NCBI GenBank assembly: GCA_018873245.2
Contig: JAEMBT020000006.1
Coordinates: 5,725,855 to 5,789,854, forward strand
DNA: 64,000 bases
Direction of reading: 5' to 3'
Origin: Archegozetes longisetosus
Lineage: Eukaryota > Arthropoda > Arachnida > Sarcoptiformes > Trhypochthoniidae
The position numbers were made by a program, and so were the translations under genes. Positions 1-11,826 of the stretch are shown here, one piece after another (position 1 is the first letter of the stretch; every line of letters begins with the position of its first letter). Under the pieces are notes generated by a model that did not search any database, was not told where the DNA came from, and was given only the letters and a program-made list of their open reading frames with translations.

Positions 1-359
1 TTGGTTCAGACAGTAATTATGACATAAGTCTAGTTTAATTGAAAATTGTTCAAATTTCATTCAAGGACTATATATTGTTTAGGCAGTCATATAATACTTT
101 CAATCAGTTTTTACCTATTTTTTATATAATTTCTCACTGGTTCGTTCAAAATAAAAGTCGTTTCAACAATAAGTGACTTCATTTATGTTGAAAATATTGA
201 TTTAAAAATAGTGAACACGTGTTACGAATGGTTGTATTTTTAGTTGTAATCATTCAACGATTACAAGTTCAAAATGATATCGGATTCAAATATAGAAAAG
301 CCTTGGTAGAATTTAATTTCAAATCCAAGCAATTGTTTGCAAACTTTGCGACAATCTCT

Positions 360-380
360 CCGAAATATCGATCGATCGGT
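360..380 (+). promoter_or_regulatory. DRE-like TATCGAT motif upstream of THUMPD1
   Basis: An ATATCGATCGATCGG stretch lies about 35-45 bp before the THUMPD1 start codon. TATCGAT(A) is the core of the DNA-replication-related element found at many arthropod housekeeping promoters. A similar GATCGATCGATAGG stretch sits near position 12002 in the MAT1/RGP1 intergenic region. The motif is seen directly; the promoter role is inferred. The rest of 1-410 shows nothing recognisable. Confidence 0.35.
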
Positions 381-410
381 TAGATAATTGAGTTGAAAAT
401 CAAGTGAAAT

Positions 411-1208
411 ATGAGTGAGGGGAAAAGTGAACCAAGCAATGAGTCGAAGAAACGGAAGAAATCTTCACATTACAAGTCAAACAAAAAGTTTAATTCAAAC
501 AAAGGAGTATTGTGCGAAGGCATGAGTGGCTTTATGGTAACATGTAATCTAAAAGAATACCAATGTCTTAAAGAAACCTATAATTTGTTGAATGAATTTG
601 CGGACAAATTGTACGGAAGTTATAATAAAGCAGATGAAAGTTTAGAAACTGATATCGAGAAAGCGATTCAAAACGAAATCACTTGTTTGAACACAACTGA
701 AAAACGTTTTCAACAAGTTATCACTAAATGTAATAATGTTTTGTTTATCAAATTCAACGACAAAGCAATCGATCCGTTAGTGATCGGATCAGAAATTTTA
801 AAAGAGATCGAAACAAATGCCAAACAATTAACTCAACACTTGTTGAGACTTATTCCAATTGTGATGACTTGTAGACCGAATTGTAACAATTTTGAAGAAT
901 TGATTGAAACATATTTAGAAAAACAAACAAAGGATGCAATAAGTTACGTAATCCAGTGCAAAGTTAGAAACAATAGTGACGTCAAACGATTGCAACTGAT
1001 TGAAAGTGTGGTTAATGTTGTGAAGAAAGTTAGACCTCAATGGACTGTCAGCTTCAATTGTCCAAAACTGACTATTGTTTTAGAAATATTACAAAAAACG
1101 TGTTGTATTTCTTTTCTTAATGATTATGATTATTACAGTAAATATAATTTGGTTGAATTTGCCAAAAAATGTATTGAAAAACAATTAAGTAGTAATAAAA
1201 AGAGTTAA
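411..1208 (+). CDS. THUMPD1: THUMP domain-containing protein 1 (tRNA acetylation adaptor)
   Basis: Single-exon, 265-residue protein starting at a true ATG (GTGAAATATGAGT context). It has a lysine-rich N-terminus, then a block GFMVTCNLKEYQCLKETYNL matching the THUMPD1/Tan1 family, a THUMP region at about residues 75-205 (NNVLFIKF, LLRLIPIVMTC, VRNNSDVKR) and a closing block (LTIVLEI, CCISFL, YYSKYNLVEF) that matches human THUMPD1 closely. The family binds tRNA and directs the acetyltransferase NAT10/Kre33 to make N4-acetylcytidine at position 12 of tRNA-Ser and tRNA-Leu. It lacks the long acidic C-terminal tail of the human protein. An AATAAA lies at 1214, and the stop is 79 bp from the stop of the convergent CANT1 gene. 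Confidence 0.93.
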   Translation: MSEGKSEPSNESKKRKKSSHYKSNKKFNSNKGVLCEGMSGFMVTCNLKEYQCLKETYNLLNEFADKLYGSYNKADESLETDIEKAIQNEITCLNTTEKRFQQVITKCNNVLFIKFNDKAIDPLVIGSEILKEIETNAKQLTQHLLRLIPIVMTCRPNCNNFEELIETYLEKQTKDAISYVIQCKVRNNSDVKRLQLIESVVNVVKKVRPQWTVSFNCPKLTIVLEILQKTCCISFLNDYDYYSKYNLVEFAKKCIEKQLSSNKKS

Positions 1209-1287
1209 TGTTTAATAAAGAAGAGATTTTTGAATTAATAAACTGTATAAACTTTAATGACTAATGACTAGTAATTAAATAAAAATA

Positions 1288-2542
1288 TTAAATAAACTCA
1301 ATTCCTTCATATTTATAATTTCCTATGAGTTGTTCAGGTAATAAAATTTTGCCATCAATAGTAAAAGCTGTAATATATGTTCTAATCTTTCCATCGTCTT
1401 CCTCAGACTTGAGCGCAACTATTAATCTATCTTTAGTGTTAGGAATGAACTTAAATGATGAGAAGCCATGAGTTGGCAAAACAGGTCCAATAGTTTTCAT
1501 TTTGACATCAGTAAATGCACTATTAGAAGTCAACATAATATTAGTTCCTCTTCGTTCATCATCTTTTTCACTATATTTTGTGGAGGAGGCACGTCTTGGT
1601 AGAAAAAACCAATTTTTATGAACATTACTCCAAACACCTGACTCGTGTATAACATATCCTGGATATTGAATGCCACACGAAGACCTGAGCGCTAAGTATT
1701 GGTCTCTCCAGTTGTGATGATCGACTTCACCACTGACTGATACGGTTTTTATCCATTGAGGGTTATAGTTAAGAAGTTCACCAGAAGTTGAGGTCCACTC
1801 TTTTCCAAGACCTCCGACATAGAGCAACTGGTCTTTGACTGCAAGCCATTCACATTTGAAACCTTTTGGTGTATTTCCGTCACCGTCGCCCAGTAAAACC
1901 CATGGAATTGCAATATCGTCGCGTATCTGATAGATAATACCAGTTCTGTCATCACACGAGTATAACTTTCCATTAAAGACAATCAATTCTGACAACTCCA
2001 TGGCTCGCCCCTCTGCAGAAATACTTGTTCTCAGAGTTGTACTTCTTTTATCCCATTTAACTTGTATATAGTCTTCGTTTGGATAATAAGTCAGATATCC
2101 TTTCAATAAATAACTGATCCATGAATTCTTCGTGCTATCATCCTTGGAGTTTGTGTCCAAATCAGTGATTATTGCTATCCTATACCTGATCTTGTCGTCG
2201 GCCAAATATTCAGGTATTGATATTGGATATGTTGAATTATATGTATGTTGAGTTTTACAGTTTTTATGGTCGTGAATGTGCCCATGACCTAAACAACAAA
2301 CAAATTTGAATAAGACCCTAACAAAAATGGTAAACCTGAGACCAACCGTGATCTTCATCCAGACTGGAATGCTGCTCATCATGAAGAGTGACACGACTCC
2401 TGGGGACTAAGGTGTACAAAACGAATAAAACGATAATACCAGCAACGGAGACAACAGTTACGAACTGAGTTTGAAGTCTTAGTGTATTATTGCTAACTGC
2501 GTATGAGATAGGAGTCCGAACTGCTTTACGCCAATCACTCAT
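1288..2542 (-). CDS. CANT1: Calcium-activated nucleotidase 1 (apyrase), type II membrane protein
   Basis: Two exons: 2542-2347 and 2288-1288, joined by a 58-bp phase-1 intron (donor GTTGGT, acceptor TTTAG); about 398 residues against 401 in human. The ATG at 2542 is chosen because it gives a short cytoplasmic N-terminus followed by a membrane anchor ([19 protein letters not shown]). The catalytic five-bladed propeller follows, with family motifs [85 protein letters not shown] and the C-terminus YEGIEFI. Members are Ca2+-dependent ER/Golgi nucleoside diphosphatases acting mainly on UDP and GDP, supporting glycosylation; secreted forms in blood-feeding arthropods act on ADP. Retention of the anchor argues for the Golgi form here. 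Confidence 0.95.
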
Positions 2543-5500
2543 TATTAAATACAATTGGAACTAATGGATCAACTATGCCAACTAATGAACAACCTATGCA
2601 CATTAATAAATTACCTATACACATTAATAAACCATCTATGATTTATTATTTAAAAAACCTAATTTTTTATTTCAATAGCTTCTCTTCATTTCCAATTTCT
2701 CAACTTTTATTACTTAATCACTAATACATTTAATAATTAATTAATTTATTATTATTATTAAGTTATTATTAAATTATTTAAATATTTTATGGACAAATCA
2801 CAGGTATTTAGTGCTGTAATAAAATAACAAACTGTTAACTTATATGTTAGCAATAGATGGCAAACATTACTTGAATGCTTAACTGGCGTTTACTCCAAAC
2901 TTTTTCTACAGTCTAAAAATGTTTTGACAATTTAAAAATATTTATTACAATTTTGTTTAAATTAGTTTATTTTAGTTCCTATAAGCTTTTAATCTTGAAC
3001 AATGTCAAAATTTTATGATTAATTGTTTGACAAAACTTAAGAATTATCTAAGAGATAAATAGTGTAAGCTTTTGACGTTTAACCAATGTTTAAGTTATTA
3101 TAAAATAATGAATTACCAAAACTAGTAGCTATCACTGAGTTATTAATAGACCTTAATTTATTAATAATAGCTTATGCTTTCGACTTAACGTTTTCTACTT
3201 AACGTACATCTATAGACTTAGTGCTCACTCATTTAGAGCTAATTAAGTACAATGAGAACTCAAAGTCAGACAAGGAACTATCGATCTTTTACTCTTTTTA
3301 CTCTTTTATTCTTGTTAGTCGCACTTTCGAATCATTTTTAAATTATCATCTATTTTCATATAGTAGAAAGTTTACGCCAAAGCTTTTCAATTTAATTCCT
3401 CTTTTATTCAAGATTCGGTTTTATTTGGAAAAATTGTCTCTTAAAATATAGGTTTATCAAACTTGATTTATTAGTTTCAACCTTATGGTTCAATCAGACA
3501 CGAAGCAATTTTCTTGCAATTTGTCTGCAAACTTCAATTTAATGGTGAAACTCGGTTGTTCAGTTGAAATGAATGAAATATTGATTTAAAGTTTGATTTG
3601 AGTTGACTTGTGTTTGGTTTATAATTGAACCTATTTTCAAAGCGACTTAGTTGAACATTAGAATTGGCTCTCTTTTTACTCATCCAAAAAAGACAGACAC
3701 GACTACATCATTAAGTTTTATAACTCTTTCAAATTTCTTTCAACAAATTTGAATTCAATTTTATGTAAGTTATCAAAGCTCGTGAAAATATTATTCAATC
3801 AGAAGAATTGAATGCTATTTTTATCGATGAACACATGAATTAATATTGAAATATAATATTAAAACAATTTGCATAATTATTAAATCGATTAAAAGTTATT
3901 TTGATTGCTATCCTTGAGTAAACCCAATGTTTCACGACTCTTAAATCAAAGTTTTAAAAATAATAATTACAGATAAAGATTTGCCAAAATTTGAAATTTG
4001 TTTGTAGAACAATCAAATGAAGAGGAAGGATTAAAATCTGCTTGGGATCAATCATTGTTAAATTGTATGGTTCATTGATTAAAGTTGAATGGAATGACAG
4101 ATAGGCTATAGGTTTTCTATAGTATATTAGAATAAAGATAAAGTTGTGGGTGAATCAACTTTTGATTATATATTTTCCTCTATTACAACTGATTTATCAA
4201 CAATTCTGATAATATATAATCTTTTCCTTAAAGTAAGTCATGAAATCCATAGTTCAAAATATAATTGATGAATATCCAAGTTCACGATGCGCTTAAGCCA
4301 AACCATTTTGATTTGGTTTGATAAATATTTTATTTCATTTTTCCTAAAAGTCAAGTTTTTCCTTCAAAATTTAGTTAGTTAACGAGTTTTATAATTACTT
4401 TGACATAAGTTTACCAGATCAGTTAGATCTGTATCGAGCGAGTTACAACAGAGCAAAGTCAAATCCAATTTAACTTAAAAACTTGAATCCTTCAAAAAAA
4501 TGTTGAAACAAGATAGTCAAAAAAATTATAAAGCTTATGATAAAATAAAGATAAAAGCAAAAAAATTTCAAAGAAAAGCTTATCGGAGCTTTTGGGCTAA
4601 AATTTGGCAATTATTCATATTAGAAATAGTTTATGGTAAACCATAAATAAAATAAGATTTGATGATCAATGGGTAATAGAAATAATAACTATGATTATAT
4701 CTATCGAAATGTAGAACAATATATAAGTATAAGAAGAAATGCGTAGAAATATCTGTTCAAGTTTTTATCAGATAATTTTATAAGTCGCAAACTATTACAA
4801 TACAAGTTTTTGCTGAGATGCTTGTCGATGATATGATTGTTCCATTCATTTGGAAATAGCGATAAATTGCTTTTCATCTCTCTATACAAAGTAGGTCTGG
4901 GATGATATCGCCCCAAGAGATACACTCGCGAGCAAAACAACTTCAACACTCCTACGGGTACTATTGAGAGTGAAAAGCATGAATTATTTACAATTTAATT
5001 ATATGAAGGCATTAGAGAATGAACAAGATAATATTTTCTATGTATTGAACTCAATTAGTTTTTTTATCTAATTGAACAATTGAAATTTTCATCAGAAACA
5101 AAGTTAATTATGGTTTAAAAAAAGATTTTTAGTCTTTTGCTCATTGTTGTACTCTATCTATTTCTTCGACTTGAAGAAAAATAAAAATTTTATTCAACTC
5201 TTAAGTGCAGACTTGGAATTTTTTATTATTTTCTATTCAACAATACTATTTGACTCAAATCGATGATCAAATTTTATGAGAACACATCAGAAAATTAGAA
5301 TATGTACTAAATTCAATAAGCCATTAGTGACCACACTTCCGAATTTTATCTAGATTTGAAACTTTTTCTGGAGCTTCGAACAATATCCTAATTTTCTGAT
5401 TGGAAACAAATTGGTTTTCAAGTGAAAAAAGTTCAAATAAAAATATCAGGAGATATTTCATTTATGAGGACGAAAGTGTTGATATGAGGGATAATAAATA

Positions 5501-8500
5501 TTAAATTTTATTCAAGAAAATAAGGTTCATTTTCAACATTGAATGGATTGAAACTGTTTCTCGAATCTAATAGCAACCTTTACGGATACCAGTCTTGAAA
5601 GTGATTTGCGAAAGTGCTTAAACAGTATAATGTTTCTCGATAGTAATAAAAATATGTAAAAAAAATAAACAAAAGTAAAACTAATCACGTTATTCAACTT
5701 TGAGTCTGTGAAAGAAGTATAAAAATTTCATAATTATGTTGCGCCAAACGACCGCGTTTCTTCTTCATTAATTTTAATTGTTCTGCAATTTCAATAGAAC
5801 TACAACAACATTTTCCACTCCTTATACCATAATAATTATTATGCTATTGTTAAGATATTTTTGGAGTCATTTATGAGAATAAAACCTAATCTGAAATAAG
5901 TGTCGAGTCAGAAAGTTAATGATATATTGGTTAAGCAAAAAAGTTGATAAAGAATTAGTAGTAGTTTGAGTGATAACTTGAAAGATGAGTGAGATGTAGT
6001 TGAATGAAACGAAAATGAAAACTTAAAGTAATATGTGATGTGCAAACAATATTAGTTGTTTAATAGGACGATCCTGATGAGCTTTAGCTTCTAATCATGA
6101 CTTATTTACTATCCCACTTTCCAAGTTTAATAACAATTTACAAATTTGCACGCAAAAACAACTCATTAGACTAACTTTGCGTAACATTTGTTTAGTTCAC
6201 AGCTAAATTGTGTAATTTCTGACGTCTTAATATAAGTGATAAGGGTTAACCGATTCGATACGACTGACATATTTGACTTGAGGAAAAAGTTACTGTTTCC
6301 TGTAAAACTAAATTCAGGCTTTTAGAAATATTTTAATTTACAAAATCCTCTCAAATTATTATGTCTATTATAATAACAATTTTTATTAAAAAGTATTTTT
6401 TGATTACAACATTCCACATGTTCATTGAATTTATATAAAATTGGAATCAATGAACTGAATTGAATGGCACTTATTTTAAATTCAATAAAATTATTGTATT
6501 ATTCGAGCTTTTCTTAAAGAAAACTTAAGCCGATTAATAGTATATTTTAAGAATGATAATGAAAATGATGGAGAAAAGGAGTTAGGAATAAATTACGATA
6601 ATATCTGGAACTAAAGTTATTAATATGTATAAGGATTGAGTTGGGATAAGTTTTACTGAGTCATGTTTTATATTAATCTTATATTAATGAACAAATGTAT
6701 GGAATGATGAAAAGTAGCTAAAAATAAATTCTAACATTCTTCAATACAATATCTCAACTTGATGGTATTGTTTATTTTAACCGATTACTCAATGGTAATG
6801 TTGCTTAAGCCGATTCCGTTTGACCTGAAAACAATCTTCGAGTAATTATAATAATCCGATGCAATTGGGATAATTTATTTGTACCTCTATTAATAATAAG
6901 TCTATAATCATTTATATTATAGTAAGTCAACAATTGACTCAATTAGTTTTCCATTAGTACCTATCAAATTGAATGTCAATGTAATTGATTTTATGATTAG
7001 AATAAACGATTTTAAATTTTACCTTAAGGTGTATTCATGTCACATTAAAAAGTGTTTAAGATTTCTGGAGGGCTATTGAAAGTTGGCATGAAAGCTTCTC
7101 TAATCTATTCTTCTATTTCTTTCATCGAACTTACAGCAGAATAATACTGTTTTTATTGTACTTTGTAGCGAATTATTTCATTTGAACACTTTTCTGATTG
7201 AGTGCCTTTGACTAATTTGAAAGCAGTTGAAAAGTCGTAAAAAATAAGATAAATAAGACATGAGGAGTTGTTTGAAAAATTTAATTCTAATTATTTTCTT
7301 TCAAATCATGTACACAAACAATTGACATAAAATGTTTTTTTCTGTATTATAGAAAGAAAAAATGTCACGACTTGATAACTAATTAAACACAAAAAAGGTA
7401 TAAACGAGAAAAGAGTTTGCAAGCTTGAAAAAGTTATATTGAGGTCACATCTCGTAATCAAACGAAGATGAGTTTCGCCTTCAAGGATAGTTAGAATTAA
7501 GAGAGAATATCAAAACTATGTGTTTTACCATTGAATTAGAAATGAAGACTCGAACAGAATTAGAATTAGGAGAATATGCTGTTTTCGTATGTGTTGGGTG
7601 TTTGCGTTAAATTCTTTTTAAAGGCTGCAAAAAAACAATGAGAGAGTCAGTATTGAAAATATGGTTTTACACTTACGCACACCTTCTAAATAATAAAAGG
7701 TTTACTGTCCGTGACCTAATGCAATACTTGTTTCCGCTTCTTTTTATTAATTTGTCTTAACTCTAGCATATATTTAGCAAAAATCTAAGGAGTAATTTGT
7801 TTTTTCAAAGTTAGCTATGTCTAAGATTTTGATAAGCATTTTGCAGGAAATTTGAAGCTTAAAATATGTGAAAATTTCATAGATCTTAAACAGTAGTAAT
7901 AAAGATACCTATAACGCATAGATTATCTGCAGAAAGTGTAACGAAAGGCACACTTGACTTGACCACGTTTTTAAACTGAGATCATAATTAGGTTTAAGGT
8001 ATTAAAAATAAGAAATATCAAAGGAAACATTCAAGGTAAATGTCCTGCAGGGTTAGGCGTTATGACAAAAAGAGATAAAAATTAGTTTTAAATTAGTTGT
8101 GCTATACTTTAATGTAAATAAGAGTGGTTCAAAATAATTATACTTATATTGTGTGGTTAAGCAAAACATATCTTAAAAGATAGTGATTACTCGTGTTCAG
8201 CCTGTTCTTAAAGTAATGCATTACTATAATAGAAACATTACTATTGTTTTCAGTGGTGATCATAACATTTATTAATGCAATAGAGTTTCTACTACTTGTT
8301 TATTGTTCAGAATCAGCAACAAGTGATGCAACTTGTCTGCAGTTAATTTTACGTTTCATATATTAACATAAAAACCCTAACAATTAATTCTGCAAAACAA
8401 AGCCTAAGATTGGTTGCTCTCAAATGGGCCATTCATGTCTCTTATACTGATTGTTGTATTGATGCCGTACTTCTTCGCTCTAAACGATTGTGACCTACAG

Positions 8501-9318
8501 AGGTCTGTGGCGACAGACAACAGTCCAGTCCAACAGAAACAACAATAACAATAGCAACAGGGGTTCACTTTTGCATTTTGGTTGCATATAAAAAGAAAAG
8601 CAAGACTAATAGTATATCAATTACTGCTGTATATTGCAGCTTTAACTTGTTTTATCTTAAAAGCTTAGCCTTTCGAAAGCTTGAAGTCTCTCAAGCCTAA
8701 AGTCTCTTAAGCTTATGGTCTTTTGGTGTTAGTGCAAACCTATGTAAGTGAATGAATGATTGAATGAATTATAAGTGAATGAATTGAGTATAAGTTGGGT
8801 ATTACAGTTGATATACCTACAGCTGAATTACATCTTAATAGAATGTTTTGATGTGGATGTCTATGTGGGTCGTTATTTAAACATAAGTGTCCTCTTTAAG
8901 AGAACAGCTCGTACTTCCTCTCAACGATTGGTATGTGGTTTTCATATTCTTATATCAGAAGCGTTTGCGTGAGACTCATCTGCTCGACCTACTGACCCAA
9001 CATTTGCTTAAGAACTCTTGAACGTAGAGGAAGAGAACGAATCGCACGTCTGTTTGATTTCTATTGTGCCTGATATGTGAGGGAGGATTGGTTACAATCT
9101 GACACTCAGCCTCACTCACAATCAGTCACTCATTGTTGTGCTGCTACAGAAGTAGTTGTTTGGAAAGGGGGCAATAAGCGAAAGATTGAAATCAAGTTTT
9201 CATATCTAACCGAAAGCATCCCAGCAGTGAATCTGAATTTAACAGCAAACATGTGATTCCTACGACAAATTATTCTTGACTCGCCTTTTCTTTTATTTAG
9301 CTCTTTTATTTCAAAACT
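2543..9318. other. 6.8-kb stretch without a recognisable gene
   Basis: AT-rich DNA between CANT1 and the secreted protein gene. Open frames here are short (60-82 codons) and none shows a family motif or splice-consistent neighbours. Visible minor features: short degenerate direct repeats (AACCTATGCACATTAATAAA-like) at about 2575-2640, AAT-rich runs near 2730-2790, a GAATGAATGAATT-type microrepeat at about 8748-8790, a small perfect hairpin GTCTGT-GGCG-ACAGAC near 8500, and a TATAAAA at about 8587. The last 800 bp probably carry the promoter and 5' UTR of the downstream gene. Confidence 0.5.
8583..8596 (+). promoter_or_regulatory. Candidate TATA box
   Basis: CATATAAAAAG sits in a slightly less AT-rich patch following a CA-rich stretch (8515-8570). 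It could drive a transcript reaching the ATG at 9319, with a roughly 0.7-kb leader or an unseen 5' UTR intron. A TCAGTC initiator-like hexamer near 9122 is an alternative start point closer to the coding region. No transcript evidence is available. Confidence 0.25.
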
Positions 9319-10784
9319 ATGGTAAGTCATAACTGATTGGTGCTTTCAGATTATTTTTATCATTACTTTTATGCTCAATACGAGGTATTAATAGAATCTT
9401 TATTTTCTCTTTCGTTTTAATTGTGACTAAACTTTTTCGCTGAGTCAATAAAACTTTTCTGAACTGTTTGTTTTATCGTGAGCTAACTATATGTCATAAA
9501 ATGTCATAGTTGTACAAAAATATTACTAGTGAATGCATCGATTACTAATTTCAGAATAATTTAAGTATAATTTAAGATAAATAGTGTTTATGTGCCTAAT
9601 CTAAAATATTAGACTATAAAAAACTTGTTTATCAAAGCGTACCACAGAATGGTAAACACTAGTGATTGTTATCTTATGAATACTAATGCATGCAATTGTA
9701 CAAGTGTTGGTGACACTAGTTGACAGTCCGTTTCTTGAACTTGTCAATTGCCAAACTCTAATGTTCTTGATTTTGTTCTTGATTTCTTTTCCAGTTTTTA
9801 TTAGGACATTCACTGTCGTTCTCAGCCTTGGTTATAATTCTTTTGTCGCTCTATAACTTACTAATAATATGTGAAACTAAATCAAATAAAGGACATGCAA
9901 AAAATTCCGATTTAATCTACAGCGACACAAGTCATGGCGAAACTACAGCCCCTCAACAACAGGTTGTATTCATCGATCATGGAGGCGGTGCCATAAGTCA
10001 AATCAGAAGAACTTCGTATATTCAACCAAGACCCGCATCTGTGCCATCACTTCCATTTAGACCTCATGTCAATCATTACCCGAACTCGCTTTTCGAGAAT
10101 GACTTTGTTGACGAACCAGAGCCCCATTACAACTTTCCCGAAGACGTACCTCGAATTTTTGAAAGACGTATCGGCGAAACAACACCCAAACCAATAGACG
10201 TTGAACCGCAAACACCACCGACAGTTCCATTCATAGTACCTGAAATCCAACCGCAACATAAGCCGCAAGAACCGCCGCAACCAAAAATAGACGAGGAAAA
10301 TGTGATTATTCCTAAACCTATAGATCCCCAACGAATACCACGTCCGACACGTCCATCACTTCCATCACATCCCATATACCCCCCACGCCCTCAACTTGCA
10401 AACGAGAATCCAATCAATCCATTCTTCAATTTCGCTCAACCGCCAGAAATATTCCCAAATTTCGAGTCACCCTTTGATGCGTTCGCGCCTCAGATATCAC
10501 CGGTATTTCAAAGACGCCGCTTGACAATCAATAATAATGTGCAAGATTTCAATCAAAACGCAATCGGATATCCAGCTTATAATTACTACAAAGGAGGTGG
10601 TGATGACAACCCTGCGTTAACTAATTGGCCAAAAATATTTAAATTTACTGACGGAAGGGCTAATCTTTACGATTTTGAAAAACAGAAGAAACACAGCAAA
10701 ATCAAGTTTATGAGTAAAGAAACTTATTTTGACAATATAAGTAGAGATTCATTTTTAATATTACACGGCGGCACTTATACATAA
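9319..10784 (+). CDS. Secreted proline-rich protein of unknown function
   Basis: Exon 1 appears to hold only the start codon (ATG 9319-9321, followed at once by donor GTAAGT); exon 2 is 9795-10784 after acceptor TTTTCCAG. This gives about 330 residues beginning MFLLGHSLSFSALVIILLSL, a clear signal peptide, with likely cleavage after IICETKS. The middle (about residues 60-220) is rich in proline with many PRP, PKPID and PRPSLPSHP segments and low complexity. The last 50 residues look folded: a WPKIFKFTDGRANLYDFE block, a basic patch, then SRDSFLILHGGTY. I do not recognise the family; an extracellular matrix, cuticle or mucin-like role is a guess. No in-frame ATG upstream of exon 2 supports an alternative start. 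The stop is 70 bp from the MAT1 stop, tail to tail. Confidence 0.72.
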
Positions 10785-10854
10785 TAAAAATAATGCTATA
10801 ATTTATGAATTTAAATGATTGATTTGGATTTTTTTATTAAAAATGCAATTATTA

Positions 10855-11826
10855 TTAATCGGGTTGAAAATACAATCCACAAAATGATTCTTGAATAGCC
10901 CGATGGCACGGATAGTGAGGTAAGAAACCACCCGCAAATTCTGCTGTAGATGCACTCCTCACGTGATTCAGATATCCATCAGCTTTTAATGAATTGAATT
11001 TAGGACAACCCGGACCATTAATATCGAAATCAGGTTCGCTGTATTCATACATCACACCTTCACTCGCTTTAGTTATTGGTTCGAAAATATTAGACCCTTT
11101 TCCCAGTCTAATACCAGTCGAAAAGACTTTCGTTTGTGGCACCTGTCTATGCGATGGCTTCATTTCTTCGATCGCATTCTTTTGCTGCTGCTGCTGCTGC
11201 TGTTGTTTCTGTTCGTTCGCATGAATGGCAAGTATTTGGTCGGCTGGTAAATCAGAAAACATCAGTTCATCCACCAACTGCTCACGAAGTTTTGTCTTTG
11301 CTCTTGTGGCCTCTTTTTCTTCGTTAACAAAATACTGATTTTTCATAATTGATTCTTCTTTTTCCTGTTCCAATAATTCTTCGATGAGCTCTTCATCTTT
11401 ACTTAGTTTGCCTCTATTTCTAATTATCTGACTCGCATTTTCTTTCTTATAATTCTCAATCTTCTTATTAGTGGCCACAACATCGATATTGTTGGCTAAA
11501 TTAAAAACTATGTCCTCGATCTCTTCCAGATAATCATTGTATTCGCGAAGTGTATCAAAATCGTCTTCTTTTTTGTTGAAATCTTTTAACAACCTTTTCC
11601 TAATATCGATCTCTTTCTCGACGACTTCATCGTCAAATAATTGTAGCCGAAAATTATTTCTTCTAAGGGCGACATTACATTTGGGACAGGAACCGCTTCC
11701 CTTTACAAACAATAGTTCGACACAATTCTCGCACAATCCGTGTCCGCAAACATTTACTAACAGTTTGAGTGAAGGGTTTCTGTATTTAGTGGTTCCACAG
11801 TGTGGACACCTCAAGTCTTCATCCAT
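10855..11826 (-). CDS. MNAT1: CDK-activating kinase assembly factor MAT1 (TFIIH subunit)
   Basis: Single coding exon of 323 residues from ATG 11826; a TTGATATTTGCAG just upstream looks like a splice acceptor, so a 5' UTR intron is likely. The N-terminal C3HC4 RING finger is complete (C7, C10, C27, H29, C32, C35, C47, C50; core VCGHGLCENCVELLF). It is followed by the conserved LRRNNFRLQLFDD segment, a long acidic/basic helical region (about 80-200), a glutamine run near residue 215 from CTG repeats on the plus strand, and a C-terminal hydrophobic domain (AGGFLPHYPCHRAIQESF). MAT1 bridges CDK7-cyclin H and docks them on TFIIH for transcription and cell-cycle control. Human MAT1 is 309 residues, so this is full length. 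Confidence 0.96.
   Translation of the reverse strand: MDEDLRCPHCGTTKYRNPSLKLLVNVCGHGLCENCVELLFVKGSGSCPKCNVALRRNNFRLQLFDDEVVEKEIDIRKRLLKDFNKKEDDFDTLREYNDYLEEIEDIVFNLANNIDVVATNKKIENYKKENASQIIRNRGKLSKDEELIEELLEQEKEESIMKNQYFVNEEKEATRAKTKLREQLVDELMFSDLPADQILAIHANEQKQQQQQQQQKNAIEEMKPSHRQVPQTKVFSTGIRLGKGSNIFEPITKASEGVMYEYSEPDFDINGPGCPKFNSLKADGYLNHVRSASTAEFAGGFLPHYPCHRAIQESFCGLYFQPD

Noticed and set aside
3221-3451. 76-codon plus-strand open frame
   Set aside because: Starts at a non-ATG codon, low complexity, no recognisable domain.
4701-4949. 82-codon minus-strand open frame in the 2.5-9.3 kb gap
   Set aside because: No family motif, no plausible neighbouring exons; size is within chance for this region.
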